Below, one piece after another: positions 13,391 to 26,623 of a DNA stretch of 64,000 nt. The notes under the pieces were generated by a model. It searched no databases. It saw nothing but the letters and a program-made list of their open reading frames with translations, and was not told where the DNA came from. Within the stretch, counting starts at the first letter, position 1. Each line of letters starts with the position of its first letter. This DNA comes from Prosapia bicincta (Eukaryota > Arthropoda > Insecta > Hemiptera > Cercopidae), in contig JBAIZL010000001.1 in assembly GCA_036971475.1 (NCBI GenBank), forward strand, positions 213,497,575 through 213,561,574. Reading direction: 5' to 3'. Position numbers and translations under genes: made by a program.

Positions 13391-15138
13391 TGATGGTTTT
13401 AAAAGATCGTTTATCTACAACTGCTTCTTTACTTTTATTACTTTTTATTATTTTGAGAGCACATACAGCTGCATTACAAACAGGTAGGCCTACTACAATT
13501 TTAAAAAGTACTGCCAGTGTGCGTTAAAAGAAAATATGTTAGGGGGTGAACAGAAGAAAAATCGCACGAAAGACAGCAGGAGAAATTCTTTACCCCCTCG
13601 GTCAAAGAACACAAAGACAGATCGAAACCACCTAGAACCAGCTAAATCTCTGCCCCTACGACTCTGCCACAGTCCTCAGCCTCGTGACTCCCGCAATCTA
13701 GTCCCCATTACCACGGCACTTGCAACGTAAGATTCTGAAGGTCTACTGCAATGTCTGGGGTGGTCGGGGACGAGAGAAATGTTTCAACCAGAGCAGAACT
13801 GTCATCAGTAGAACCTCCTGACTGTTCTGCTTGACGGGCCGTTAGTTTAAAATAAACACACACATAAACACCCTTTCAATTAGAAACACTCCAGATAGAT
13901 AAATAATAGACACCAGATTAGCAATATCTTCGATACCTAGCAAATTGGCTCTATAAGGACTTCTGTGCATGCACAACCATCACGACCCAACACACGGCCG
14001 CTGACCTTATTAGAGGCCTAACTCTACTCTTACGTATTGCAAGCGCTACTAATCACTTGCATTACAGATATGTTTTAATTGATGCAGAGACATAAGCTGA
14101 GGCTCTCGTAGTCCCAGAAAGCAATAATGTTTGTTCTAAATGCCACTTTCGAGTTGGCAGAAGAAAAAAAATGTATGTCACTCCTACCTAAAACCTCACA
14201 AGAAAGGAATTTGTAAGCTAATACTTACTCCTCCATAACGCAGCTACCCGGGTTCCTGCGTGATCTATCGAAAGGCTTGTCCTGGCAGGTTTTCTTTCCT
14301 GTCATGTTTTTTCACCCTGCTTTTTTCGATACGGTACTGTTTCATTTCGCTATTTAACGATTTTCCACTGAAAGAGCTTATTAGTTTGATTGTTTCATTC
14401 TCTATATGCTTAGTTGGAGTTAGTACGTTAGAGGATGTCGCCAAGAGGGCAGGGCAGGATTTGAGCAAGACCAGGTCCCGACCGTACTAAAGAAAGGAAT
14501 AAGGATTTCAGTTGGTTTACAGTGACAAATCGCAGCCTAAAATGAACAACAAGTCTAAGCAAAAAAGGGCAACAAAAGTTTTTTTTAATATTTCAGCTCT
14601 ACTGAGATTGAAACTAAAGATTCACTACTCTAGACTTTAACGACTCGGATATGCATTATATTCTTTACAAATCTTGTTTAATTTCTAAGAAACAAATTAC
14701 AAGAAACTTAGTTTCGCAATTAAAACTTTTAATAACTTTCAAATGCGTTTCAAAAGCAAAGTTCTGTCGACAGCCTGCTTCTATAATCTCTACGATTCTT
14801 GTTAATTTTTGATACTCTAAAAGAACGACATCAAAAAATATTTATATTCCCCGATGTGTCTACGCATGATATCTCAAATGATTAATTCAAACGGTATTAG
14901 CTTTTATTGTATTATTATACATTAAGACCTTCGCTGGTAAATGTCATGGAACACAGATAAAGCCGGAGACACACCGGTCCAATATTGCTCCAAAAATCTG
15001 ATCGGTGCGGGATCGGAAAGGAATGAGTTCACTGCTCCTGCATCTTTCCGATTTTACAATAGTCCATCTCGCCATCGCCAGTCTCTTCGCAGAAGATACT
15101 GTGCACAAATGCTGAAGCATTTATCAACCGTGATTTAC
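13389..15138. other. Intergenic DNA, nothing recognised
   Basis: Mixed-composition single-copy sequence. Short open frames at 13536 and 14260 have no recognisable domain. One exact GTAGGCCTAC is at 13484-13493. Confidence 0.55.
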
Positions 15139-17401
15139 CTGTTATAGCTGTATGTTTGGATGAAGAAGATCAAAATGATCAGAAATCGTCGATAGAGAGC
15201 AGTGGCGAACGTGTATTTAGCTGCTATAGCTGTATGTTTGGATGAAGGAGACAAAATTACGAGAAATCGTTGATAGAGAGCAGTGGCGAACGTGTATTTA
15301 GCTGCTATAGCTGTATGTTTGGATGAAGGAGACAAAATTACGAGAAATCGTTGATAGAGAGCAGTGGCGAACGTGTATTTAGCTGCTATAGCTGTATGTT
15401 TGGATGAAGGAGACAAAATGATCAGAAATCGTCGATAGAGAGCAGTGGCGAACGTGTATTTAGCTGCTATAGCTGAATGTTTGGACGAAGGAGACAAAAT
15501 GATCAGAAATCGTTGATAGAGAGCAGTGGCGAACGTGTATTTAGCTGCTATAGCTGTATGTTTGGATGAAGGAGACAAAATGATCAGAAATTGTTGATAG
15601 AGAACAGTGGCGAACGTGTATTTAGCTGCTATAGCTGTATGTTTGGATGAAGGAGACAAAATGATCAGAAATCGTTGATAGAGAGCAGTGGCGAACGTGT
15701 ATTTAGCTGCTATAGCTGTATGTTTGGATGAAGGAGACAAAATTACGAGAAATCGTTGATAGAGAGCAGTGGCGAACGTGTATTTAGCTGCTATAGCTGT
15801 ATGTTTGGATGAAGGAGACAAAATTACGAGAAATCGTTGATAGAGAGCAGTGGCGAACGTGTATTTAGCTGCTATAGCTGTATGTTTGGATGAAGGAGAC
15901 AAAATGATCAGAAATCGTCGATAGAGAGCAGTGGCGAACGTGTATTTAGCTGCTATAGCTGTATGTTTGGACGAAGGAGAAAAAATGATCAGAAATCGTT
16001 GATAGAGAGCAGTGGCGAACGTGTATTTAGCTGCTATAGCTGTATGTTTGGATGAAGGAGACAAAATGATCAGAAATTGTTGATAGAGAACAGTGGCGAA
16101 CGTGTATTTAGCTGCTATAGCTGTATGTTTGGATGAAGGAGACAAAATGATCAGAAATCGTTGATAGAGAGCAGTGGCGAACGTGTATTTAGCTGCTATA
16201 GCTGTATGTTTGGATGAAGCAGACAAAATGATCAGAAATCGTCGATATAGAGCAGTGGCGAACGTGTATTTAGCTGTTATAGCTGTATGTTTGGATGAAG
16301 GAGACAAAATTACGAGAAATCGTTGATAGAGAGCAGTGGCGAACGTGTATTTAGCTGCTATAGCTGTATGTTTGGATGAAGGAGACAAAATGATCAGAAA
16401 TCGTCGATAGAGAGCAGTGGCGAACGTGTATTTAGCTGCTATAGCTGTATGTTTGGATGAAGGAGACAAAATGATCAGAAATTGTTGATAGAGAACAGTG
16501 GCGTACGTGTATTTAGCTGCTATAGCTGTATGTTTGGACGAAGGAGACAAAATGATCAGAAATCGTTGATAGAGAGCAGTGGCGAACGTGTATTTAGCTG
16601 CTATAGCTGTATGTTTGGATGAAGGAGACAAAATGATCAGAAATTGTTGATAGAGAACAGTGGCGAACGTGTATTTAGCTGCTATAGCTGTATGTTTGGA
16701 TGAAGGAGACAAAATGATCAGAAATTGTTGATAGAGAACAGTGGCGAACGTGTATTTAGCTGCTATAGCTGTATGTTTGGATGAAGGAGACAAAATGATC
16801 AGAAATCGTTGATAGAGAGCAGTGGCGAACGTGTATTTAGCTGCTATAGCTGTATGTTTGGATGAAGGAGACAAAATGATCAGAAATTGTTGATAGAGAG
16901 CTGTGGCGAACGTGTATTTAGCTGCTATAGCTGTCTGTTTGGATGAAGGAGACAAAATGATGAGAACTCGTTGATAGAGAGCTGTGGCGAACGTGTATTT
17001 AGCTGCTATAGCTGTCTGTTTGGATGAAGGAGACAAAATAATGAGAACTCGTTGATAGAGCTGTGGCGAACGTGTATTTAGCTGCTATAGCTGTCTGTTT
17101 GGATGAAGGAGACAAAATAATGAGAACTCGTTGATAGAGAGCAGTGGCGAACGTGTATTTAGCTGCTATAGCTGTCTGTTTGGATGAAGGAGACAAAATG
17201 ATGAGAACTCGTTGATAGAGAGCAGTGGCGAACGTGTATTTAGCTGCTATAGCTGTCTGTTTGGATGAAGGAGACAAAATAATGAGAACTCGTTGATAGA
17301 GCTGTGGCGAACGTGTATTTAGCTGCTATAGCTGTCTGTTTGGATGAAGGAGACAAAATGATGAGAACTCGTTGATAGAGAGCTGTGGCGAACGTGTATC
17401 T
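15139..17401. repeat. 81-bp tandem repeat array B, about 28 copies
   Basis: The 81-bp monomer begins CTGCTATAGCTGTATG and is unrelated to array A despite the same length. Three subtypes are visible. One has ATGATCAGAAATCG, one has ATTACGAGAAATCG, and one has ATGAGAACTCG with CTGTCTG; the last is confined to the right end (about 16900-17400). Two right-end copies lack 3 bp (GATAGAGCTG). The minus strand stays open for long distances only because the period is a multiple of three. Confidence 0.97.
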
Positions 17402-17940
17402 TGGATGCATGATCCTTGGGAAACGAGACACGAAGAAGGAGAGTTTGCGACACTGTCACCTAATCTGTTGGACGACGAGCCAAACTTAATGAATGTTTTA
17501 GAAAGCCGATGTACACGTTCAATCAGTTAAAGTTAAATAATAATTGTCCAGGCAAGAAGAGCTACAGTATCTCTCCTAGACACCGTTGGGCGGTATTTTT
17601 AAGGTAAGATACTAATGTATAATATACACACAAAAACAAGTAGTGTTACCATGTATATCGTTAGTTGATCGAATTCTTAAACACGAAACTTACTCATACG
17701 ACGCTACCACAAATAAAGCTTTATAATTGTGAGTTCTGTATATTTATAAACTTGATAATGTCTTACAATTACTCCTAATTCTATTAATTAGGAAGTACAA
17801 ATTAGCTTTCTTCACCTACATTAGTTATCTATAGGTTCAATTGTGTTGAGCCATAGTTTTCCATAACGTTTTTGCGTTAAATATTTATTTTTACAAGTTT
17901 ATTTATTCCTTCTATCAGTAGTAAAATAAAGACTTTTATT
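17402..17940. other. Intergenic DNA, nothing recognised
   Basis: AT-rich spacer between two arrays with no supported gene. Confidence 0.6.
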
Positions 17941-20018
17941 GTATATAGCCGCATTGTATATAGACGTATTGTATATAGCTGTATTGAATATAGCCGCATT
18001 GTATATAGCCGTATTGTATATAGCCGCATTGTATACAGCCGTATTGTATATAGCCGTATCGTATATAGCCGTATTGTATATAGACGTATTGTATATAGCC
18101 GTATTGTATATAGCTGTATTGAATATAGCCGCATTGTATATAGCTGTATTGTATATAGCCGTATCGTATATAGCCGTATTGTATATAGACGATTTGTATA
18201 TAGACGTATTGTATATAGCCGCATTGTATATAGCCGTATTGTATATAGCTGTATTGTATATAGCCGTATCGTATATAGCAGCATTGTATATAGCCGTATT
18301 GTATATAGCCGTATTGTATATAGCCGCATTGTATATAGCCGTATTGTATATAGACGTATTGTATATAGCCACATTGTATATAGCCGTATTGTATACAGCC
18401 GTATTGTATATAGCCGTATTGTATATAGACGTATTGTATATAGCCGCATTGTATATAGCCGTATTGTATATAGCCGCATTGTATATAGCCGTATTGTATA
18501 TAGCCGTATCGTATATAGCCGTATTGTATATAGCCGTATTGTATATAGACGTATCGTATATAGCCGTATTGTATATAGACGTATTGTATATAGCCGTATT
18601 GTATATAGCCGTATTGTATATAGACGTATTGTATATAGCCGCATTGTATATAGCCGTATTGTATATAGCCATATTGTATATGGCCGCATTGTATATAGCC
18701 GCATTGTATATAGCCGTATTGTATATAGACGTATTGTATATAACCGCATTGTATATAGCCGTATTGTATATAGCCGCATTGTATATAGCCGTATTGTATA
18801 TAGCCGTATTGTATATAGCTGTATTGAATATAGCCGCATTGTATATAGCCGTATTGTATATAGCCGCATTGTATACAGCCGTATTGTATATAGCCGTATC
18901 GTATATAGCCGTATTGTATATAGACGTATTGTATATAGCCGCATTGTATATAGACGTATTGTATATAGCTGTATTGAATATAGCCGCATTGTATATAGCT
19001 GTATTGTATATAGCCGTATCGTATATAGCCGTATTGTATATAGACGATTTGTATATAAACGTATTGTATATAGCCGCATTGTATATAGCCGTATTGTATA
19101 TAGCTGTATTGTATATAGCCGTATTGTATATAGCCGCATTGTATATAGCCGTATTGTATATAGACGTATTGTATATAGCCGCATTGTATATAGCCGTATT
19201 GTATACAGCCGTATTGTATATAGCCGTATTGTATATAGACGTATTGTATATAGCCGCATTGTATATAGCCGTATTGTATATAGTCGCATTGTATATAGCC
19301 GTATTGTATATAGCCGTATCGTATATAGCCGTATTGTATATAGACGTATTGTATATAGCCGTATTGTATATAGCCGTATTGTATATAGACGTATTGTATA
19401 TAGCCGCATTGTATATAGCCGTATTGTATATAGCCGTATTGTATATAGCCGCATTGTATATAGCCGTATTGTATATAGCCGTATTGTATATAGCCGTATT
19501 GTATATAGCCGTATTGTATATAGCCGTATTGTATATAGCCATATTGTATATGGCCGCATTGTATATAGTCGCATTGTATATAGCCGTATTGTATATAGCC
19601 GCATTGTATATAGCCGCATTGTATATAGCCGTATTGTATATAGCCGTATTGTATATAGCCGCATTGTATATAGCCGTATTGTATATAGCCATATTGTATA
19701 TAGCCGCATTGTATATAGCCGTATTGTATATAGCCGTATTGTATATAGCCGCATTGTATATAGCCGTATTGTATATAGCCGTATTGTATATAGCCGCATT
19801 GTATATAGCCATATTGTATATAGCCGTATTGTATATAGCCGCATTGTATATAGCCGTATTGTATATAGCCGCATTGTATATAGCCGCATTGTATATAGCC
19901 GTATTGTATATAGCCGTATTGTATATAGCCGCATTGTATATAGCCGTATTGTATATAGCCATATTGTATATAGCCGTATTGTATATAGCCGTATTGTATA
20001 TAGCCGTATTGTATATAT
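17941..20018. repeat. 15-bp tandem repeat with TATATA in each unit, about 138 copies
   Basis: The monomer is 15 bp, GTATATAGCCGTATT, with substitutions at a few sites (GCATT, GACGTATT, CTGTATT, CGTATC, GAATATAG) and essentially no indels over 2 kb. A multiple-of-three period with no stop word leaves at least four frames open for nearly the full length. Rare variants recur 840-870 bp apart: GTATACAGCC at 18031 and 18871, GACGATTTG at 18188 and 19043, TGGCCGCATT at 18681 and 19551. Confidence 0.98.
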
Positions 20019-21737
20019 ACTACGTGTTGACCCTTGTGTTTCTTACAAAACTGTACAAATGTTTTTGTCATTTCAGACTTAAAAATGACAACAAATTAGT
20101 TGTAGAAAAGTCGTCCCAATAAATAATACTTTTTGACTAGTTTTTTGTAAAGACAACTGTCGTTTTATTCTAAAAAAAACTCCATACGAGTAACAAAATG
20201 GTGAATAAACTGAAGTAAAAAAAAAACTTGTCAAGATTTAGACAATAAGTGGAATTTAAAATTATTTTCAATTTTTGTTATTGATCTTGATCTGTTATGG
20301 AATTAGCTTTTGAAAAAATCAAACCTTTAATGGTTTATTGATCAGATATTCTTGTTCTGTTTAAAGATTATAATGAAAACACTTGAATTAAAAAATATTT
20401 CGAAATACATTTTACATTAGAGAAACTGAGTTGAGAATAAAATGAAACCGTAAGGAACAGGGTTGATGAATCCTGTTTACACCCTTTATCGAGTATAAAG
20501 AGCACGCTTCGTTGTGGAAATGATAAAAGTAAACGAAGGTGAGTTTAGATTCCTTTGGGACGCGACGGTTGAATAAAAATAAGAGCGAGGCAAATACAGT
20601 GCCTAGAAAACTACGAATTGTTCCCCATATATTGAGGAAGAGCGCGAAGAAAAGCCAGCGATTGTGTTCGTTGCAAAGCAGAAAAGGGACAACACAATGG
20701 AATAGCGAGTTCCTCTTCTTTTAATATATAAGAAAACATTTTGCGGATAGCTCCCTTCTATTTCTTTCCCCCCCTCTTTTCGTTGTAAATCCTTGCTTGC
20801 CTATTTTAATTCGGAGAAGAGTAGGAACAATCTCCCCTCCGTAGCAGAGGGTGTTTTGCAAAGTAATTTTCGTAATGCTGGTAATCCCTATTCTCTGCCG
20901 CTCATCACGTAATGGGCCAAGAACAATGCCGCCCTAAACACCAGCGTACAAAGCGCCACCTGCATGTTGTCATTACTAAATATTTTATACCCTCACTGAC
21001 TTTTGGATTAGGCGACTAGGACTGTCGACAAAAACCCACCCCCATTATGACGGTTTCGTACGTTCATTGATTTTAGATATTCTATTATTATTACCCTCGT
21101 ACACCCTGCTTTGTTTATAAAACACAACTCCCTTCCTCGATTTTCATTTTCCACTAGTATCACAACAATAAATGTAATTTATTTCCATCCCCCAACCCTA
21201 GAGTTCATTATACTTTTGCAGGACTCTTCATTAACGTCCATAATAATGCCAATTAATGCTCTTTAATTAAAACATAGACATTTTTATTGTCTCCATTCGG
21301 GGGTTGCACAATTGTGTTTCATTGACACCCACTCATTAAAATCCAAAAGTTTGTGTACAGATCAGCTAATGCAGTTTCATTAACTTCTTTTGCAGATCAT
21401 AAATTTTAAATTTTGGTGATTTTAACAAAATGTTGGTACATATCAAATAAGGAAGATTCGCCTACTTAAAAATACATAGAGCCAATCAATTTAAAATAAT
21501 TATAACCATGAAAGTTATTTTTTAAGGATCCTAATTTTGAAATTAGCAACAAATTTTAATTTATTATTACAGCTATAATTTTTTCAAAAAAGCAAAAGTA
21601 CTTGCAACATATACAGGCCTACGTAAAGTAAACTTTGCTTTTTCAGTGTCGCAGCTAATAATTGGGGGGAAAATAATTGGGGGTTACTCATTTATAATAC
21701 AAGATAAACGCTTATCTATATTATTAGACAACGTGGA
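20019..21737. other. AT-rich intergenic DNA, no gene seen
   Basis: Single-copy sequence with poly-A and poly-T runs. The part around 20750-21050 is somewhat richer in GC, without a coding frame that can be supported. Confidence 0.6.
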
Positions 21738-23570
21738 GGGATTTCTGTCTTTAGACAATGTCTAGGTACAATCTAGCTATTGTCTATAGATAATTACAAC
21801 TCAAAACAAAACTGGAGTCTTGAGATATGTCTTTGCGACAAAATGACTGGACAATCCTTAGACAATGTCGCGCAGCATTGCGTAGTGTAAACATTTTGCG
21901 AGATATTGTTGCGCTGAATTTCGTAGTGTGGACGTGTTGCAATACATTATTTCGCAGCATTTCGTGGTGTGGACTTGTGCGAGATATTGTTGCGCAGTAT
22001 TGCGTAGTGAGGACGTGTTGCCAGACATTATTGTGCAGCATTGCGTAAGTGTGGACGTGTTGCGAGACATTATTGCGCAGCTTTGCGTAATGTAGACGTG
22101 TTGCGAAACATTGTTGCACGGCATTTCGTAGTGTGGACATGTTGCGAGACATTGTTGTGCAGCATTGCGTAGTGTGGACGTGTTGCGAGACATTGTTGCG
22201 CAGCATTGCGTAGTGTGAAAGTGTTGCGAGACATTGTTGCGCAGCATTGCGTAGTGTGAAAGTGTTGCGAGACATTGTTGCGCAGCATTGCGTAGTGTGA
22301 AAGTGTTGCGAGACATTGTTGCGCAGCATTGCGTAGTGTGAAAGTGTTGCGAGACATTGTTGCGCAGCATTGCGTAGTGTGAAAGTGTTGCGAGACATTG
22401 TTGCGCAGCATTGCGTAGTGTGAAAGTGTTGCGAGACATTGTTGCGCAGCATTGCGTAGTGTGAAAGTGTTGCGAGACATTGTTGCGCAGCATTGCGTAG
22501 TGTGAAAGTGTTGCAAGACATTGTTACGCAGCATTGCGTAGTGTGGACGTGTTGCGAGACATTGTTGCGCAGCATTGCGTAGTGTGAAAGTGTTGCGAGA
22601 CATTGTTGCGCAGCATTGCGTAGTGTGAAAGTGTTGCGAGACATTGTTGCGCAGCATTGCGTAGTGTGAAAGTGTTGCGAGACATTGTTGCGCAGCATTG
22701 CGTAGTGTGAAAGTGTTGCGAGACATTGTTGCGCAGCATTGCGTAGTGTGAAAGTGTTGCGAGACATTGTTGCGCAGCATTGCGTAGTGTGAACGTGTTG
22801 CGAGACATTGTTGCGCAGCATTGCGTAGTGTGAAAGTGTTGCAAGACATTGTTACGCAGCATTGCGTAGTGTGGACGTGTTGCGAGACATTGTTGCGCAG
22901 CATTGCGTAGTGTGAAAGTGTTGCGAGACATTGTTGCGCAGCATTGCGTAGTGTGAAAGTGTTGCGAGACATTGTTGCGCAGCATTGCGTAGTGTGAAAG
23001 TGTTGCGAGACATTGTTGCGCAGCATTGCGTAGTGTGAAAGTGTTGCGAGACATTGAGAGGAATACTTAACATGCAATTGCTTTTGGTTATTTCGCTCAA
23101 GTTTTGTTTCCGATTGTTTTTATTGTGGCCACGGAGAAAACATTCTCACTGTGCAAAAGTTATAAATCCCTAAAAGTTATAAAAATCGCAATAAAAAGAA
23201 AGGTGATCGAAGAACTGACCAAAGATGTAAAATATCCGTGGGAAATGTAGAAGGAAATTCATGATAGTAGAATGATTTCTCCTTAAAAACTGTAGTAGCT
23301 CTTCAAAATCACTTGGAGTCAAACGGGTAAAGTTTCGGAACCCTATGGCGTCTCACAATTTCAGCGTTGAAAGTAAATTACAACTGAAACGAGATATCTC
23401 TGCAAAAATTCCACGCCTCCCCCAACGCTCTCTTCCGGTTTTTTCATTAATCAAAAATATAACACCGCAAACCGCGATCCCAGCAAGTCAGCCATGTCTA
23501 GTATCTAACCAAGAAGTGTATACAAAAAGGTCTCTAAAATGTCTAGATACATTGTCTAGAGACATCCCTT
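21738..23570. mobile_element. Possible inverted-repeat element enclosing the 41-bp array
   Basis: TGTCTTTAGACAATGTCTAG at about 21747-21766 has an imperfect inverted partner on the other side of the array, CTAGATACATTGTCTAGAGA at about 23543-23562, with GGGAT outside on the left and ATCCC outside on the right. This looks like degraded terminal inverted repeats around an array-bearing non-autonomous element. No clear target-site duplication was seen and no transposase is present, so this is tentative. Confidence 0.35.
21859..23056. repeat. 41-bp tandem repeat, about 29 copies
   Basis: The 41-bp monomer contains GACATTGTTGCGCAGC and ATTGCGTAGTGTGAAAG. Copies left of about 22190 are diverged; those to the right are nearly identical. 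A double variant (TTGCAAGACATTGTTACG) occurs at 22511 and 22839, 328 bp or 8 monomers apart, showing block duplication. Three monomers (123 bp) restore frame, so all three minus-strand frames stay open. Confidence 0.97.
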
Positions 23571-23640
23571 ACATATATCTATAGAGAATCGCTGCACTTG
23601 AAACATGTTCCAAGACAAGAAGCTACGGATTCCCTCACTT
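23057..23640. other. Intergenic DNA, nothing recognised
   Basis: Includes a 79-codon plus-strand frame starting with ATG at 23345 with no domain. It overlaps the proposed right inverted repeat at about 23543-23570. Confidence 0.5.
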
Positions 23641-24083
23641 AACATATCTACGTTTTACTAGGTACGTTACTCATAACAACTACAGCCTCAAATCCTCCAC
23701 AGTGACTTGACAGAGCCACATATAAGGGTGCACTTTACTGGGAGTTACTCCTTATAGAGCAACATCATGACCCTATAACATATCTACGTTTTACTAGGTA
23801 CGTTACTCATAACAACTACAGCCTCAACTCCTCCACAGTGACTTGACAGAGCCACATATAAGGGTGCACTTTACTGGGAGTTACTCCTTATAGAGCAACA
23901 ACATGACCCTATAACATATCTACGTTTTACTAGGTACGTTACTCATAACAACTACAGCCTCAAATCCTCCACAGTGACTTGACAGAGCCACATATAAGGG
24001 TGCACTTTACTGGGAGTTACTCCTTATAGAGCAACATCATGACCCTATAACATATCTACGTTTTACTAGGTACGTTACCCATA
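23641..24083. repeat. 136-bp tandem repeat, 3.25 copies
   Basis: AACATATCTACGTTTTACTA begins at 23641, 23777, 23913 and 24049, exactly 136 bp apart. The three full copies differ at only a couple of positions (CAAATCC or CAACTCC; AACATCATG or AACAACATG). The fourth is cut short at about 24083. Confidence 0.97.
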
Positions 24084-24516
24084 AAGACTACAGATAACCA
24101 TTACTAGTCAACTGGATAATATTCTAACCTTCTCTATCTAGATTGTGGGTTACCGCTTCTGATAATAAACAGGTTTGCTTTCAAGCTTTGCTTTCGTCGT
24201 AGGGAACTGACGCAATTGTATCGAGAACATCAGTCATTTTAGTTTCGAGCAGGCTGAAGCAGATCAGGTTTTGAAAGTAAAAATGTTGTTTATAGTAAAA
24301 CTCTTGTCACGTGTAAACCTCCTTTAGCCTTGCACGTGACCCGCAAGTTTCTAGATAGAGCTACTGGGTGAGAATTTTCCAGAGCTTTTGTTCTCGTCAC
24401 TCTGGCGTAGGGCTACTGTTTCTTTTCATTATCATACTACAGCAATGAAAATATCTTTTTACCTTGGATCAGGGGAAATATTCCTGACCCCTTCATTTGA
24501 ATATGGCTACTCAGAA
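24084..24516. other. Intergenic DNA with an inverted pair of CACGTG boxes
   Basis: GTCACGTG at 24306-24313 and CACGTGAC at 24333-24340 form an exact 8-bp inverted repeat around a 19-bp spacer. CACGTG is a canonical bHLH E-box. No gene is identifiable nearby. Confidence 0.5.
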
Positions 24517-24878
24517 GATACGTATAACTACCTAAAGGAAGGTGGCTCAGGAGAGGATGGCCACACCATGGGGGCGTGCTGGTATACATCAAGGCCTTGT
24601 AGCGCATTCTGAGGTTCCTTCTGAGAGAGGCGTTTAAATGGGATAGATACGTATAACTACCTAAAGGAAGGTGGCTCAGGAGAGGATGGCCACACCATGG
24701 GGGCGTGCTGGTATACATCAAGGCCTAGTAGCGCATTCTGAGAGAGGCGTTTAAATGGGATAGATACGTATAACTACCTAAAGGAAGGTGGCTCAGGAGA
24801 GGATGGCCACACCATGGGGGCGTGCTGGTATACATCAAGGCCTTGTAGCGCATTCAGAGAGAGGCGTTTAAATGGGAT
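24517..24878. repeat. 117-129-bp tandem repeat, 3 copies
   Basis: GATACGTATAACTACC starts copies at 24517, 24646 and 24763. The first copy is longer because it has an extra GAGGTTCCTTCT segment before GAGAGAGGCG. Each copy carries GGCCACACCATGGGGGCG. Confidence 0.95.
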
Positions 24879-26194
24879 TCAAACTTATATATCAAAGGCA
24901 AAATTTATACCATTAAAATCCTTAAATAAAGACACAGTTTGAAAAAAGCGAATGACATGTGTTCCTAATTTAAATACATTGCAAGTTTTAAGAATAGTCA
25001 GAGAACATTAAATTTAAATAACACTTTTTTCTATCAATTTGGAAAAAAACACGATTTACTGATTTTCAGACGAAAATCAGTAAGTAGTGGTTTTTTGCTA
25101 AGTTAATAGATAAAAGTGTAATTTCCACAAAAAACCTACAGGGAAACGAGAATAAGGGCTTGCTAGAAATAACGAAGTCTTTATTGCAAACTCTAGATTT
25201 ATATTTTCACAAAGTGAAATTCTGTAAAGAAACATTGCCTCTACGTTGTGATAGTTCGCTGAATATTTCCTCCTTTGGTACAGCGGATGTAGACCACAGC
25301 CAATCAATGAGCTACAGTCACTGGCTAGTATCAATACGTAAGTTTTTCCGAAAGTTTTATCTCCATTAATAAACGAAGTTGAGCACAATGATCATCCCTT
25401 AAGGACGTTGAGATCGAACATTTCTGGGCACAGCTTACGGTTTATCCTTATCTCCTTTAATGTGACAATTGTATTAAATTTATACCTGGATTTCGTTACG
25501 CGAAACACTTCTTCCAAACTTGGCAGTCTGAAGTATTTTTAGACCAATTTTAAGATAAAAAAACATTTTGTAATCCTCATGGGAGGTTAGACACCTCTTT
25601 GCATTGCTTTAAATTCTAAGGTAATTAAGAGTTGTTTCGAAGCATAAATATGGCTCACCAGTTACATTAAGAAAACAAGTTTTAGCTGCACATAATTTAT
25701 GACAATATTCATGTGACCTTAGCTTTCTCCCCTTTCTTCTATATTTCAATACACTTTTTAGAACCTACCCTTCGGCACTTTACATCTTTATATTTCTTAG
25801 AAAAGAATCACATTTTGAAAAGAAGTTATAAATAATATGCTTGTAAAGTTGTCTGGTTTTGCAAGTGCTAAAACTGCCGCGCGGCGTTTCTGAACTATTA
25901 GTACTTAGTGTTATAACCAGGCAAGGGAGATTTCCCACCTGTTAGCAACAATAAAACAAATAACGATCGTCGGCGTCGAGTGGGTGGGCCCAGGGCAGAG
26001 TAGCATGAACATTAAGTTTGTTTGTTCCACTTTCTAGAACATGAATAATCTGACCAGACATGGGAATAGCTAAAACTGCATTACTTAGGCCTATACGTAG
26101 CGAAATATTTCAAGGCATAATTATATCTTATTTTTCTTGTTAAAAATAAAGTTTTAAAAATCTTTTTTTTCACAAAAAATGTCTGAATTGCAAA
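24879..26194. other. AT-rich intergenic DNA, no gene seen
   Basis: Short frames on both strands around 25098-25388 overlap each other and show no domain. No RNA gene or transposon was recognised. Confidence 0.55.
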
Positions 26195-26540
26195 CATGTT
26201 CCCTATAGACACTTATCTATCTTAATGAGCAATATCGACTTCATAAATGTGAACTATCTGTCCTCAATAAGAACAATCTATCCACGGGAACCATCGGTCT
26301 CAATGGAACTATCTACCCCAAAGGAGACTATTGTCCCAATACGCAATATTTACCTGCTATGAACTCCAACGGGCACTATCTAACCAAAGCAAAATGTCTG
26401 CTACAATGGATACTCATCCCAAATGGCATTATCTGCTCCTAATGGCCACTATCTCTCCCAATGGGATCTATACATCCCAATGAGTAGCCTGCTATATAAT
26501 CCAGTGATCACTACCTAGCCTCGAAAGGCACTATAAGTTC
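26195..26540. repeat. Decayed ~22-bp tandem repeat
   Basis: A diverged motif around CAATGGxACTATCTxCCC recurs about every 20-24 bp (for example AATGGAACTATCTACCCC, AATGGCCACTATCTCTCC and AATGGGATCTATACATCC). Spacing and sequence have drifted heavily, so this appears much older than the homogeneous arrays around it. Confidence 0.6.
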
Positions 26541-26623
26541 CCTCCACTTTATGCATTTTCCTCCACAACAAATCTAACATTGGTTTCGGATAAACAGATA
26601 TAAAACATTTCTGCTGCTACCCA

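Noticed and set aside
15135..17036. 633-codon minus-strand frame in the second 81-bp array
   Set aside because: It is the direct translation of an 81-bp (27-codon) tandem repeat, with no start context and no unique domain.
17877..20122. Long open frames of about 690-730 codons on both strands of the 15-bp array
   Set aside because: A 15-bp monomer without stop words keeps several frames open at once. Frames of nearly equal length overlap on both strands, and the products are simple five-residue repeats.
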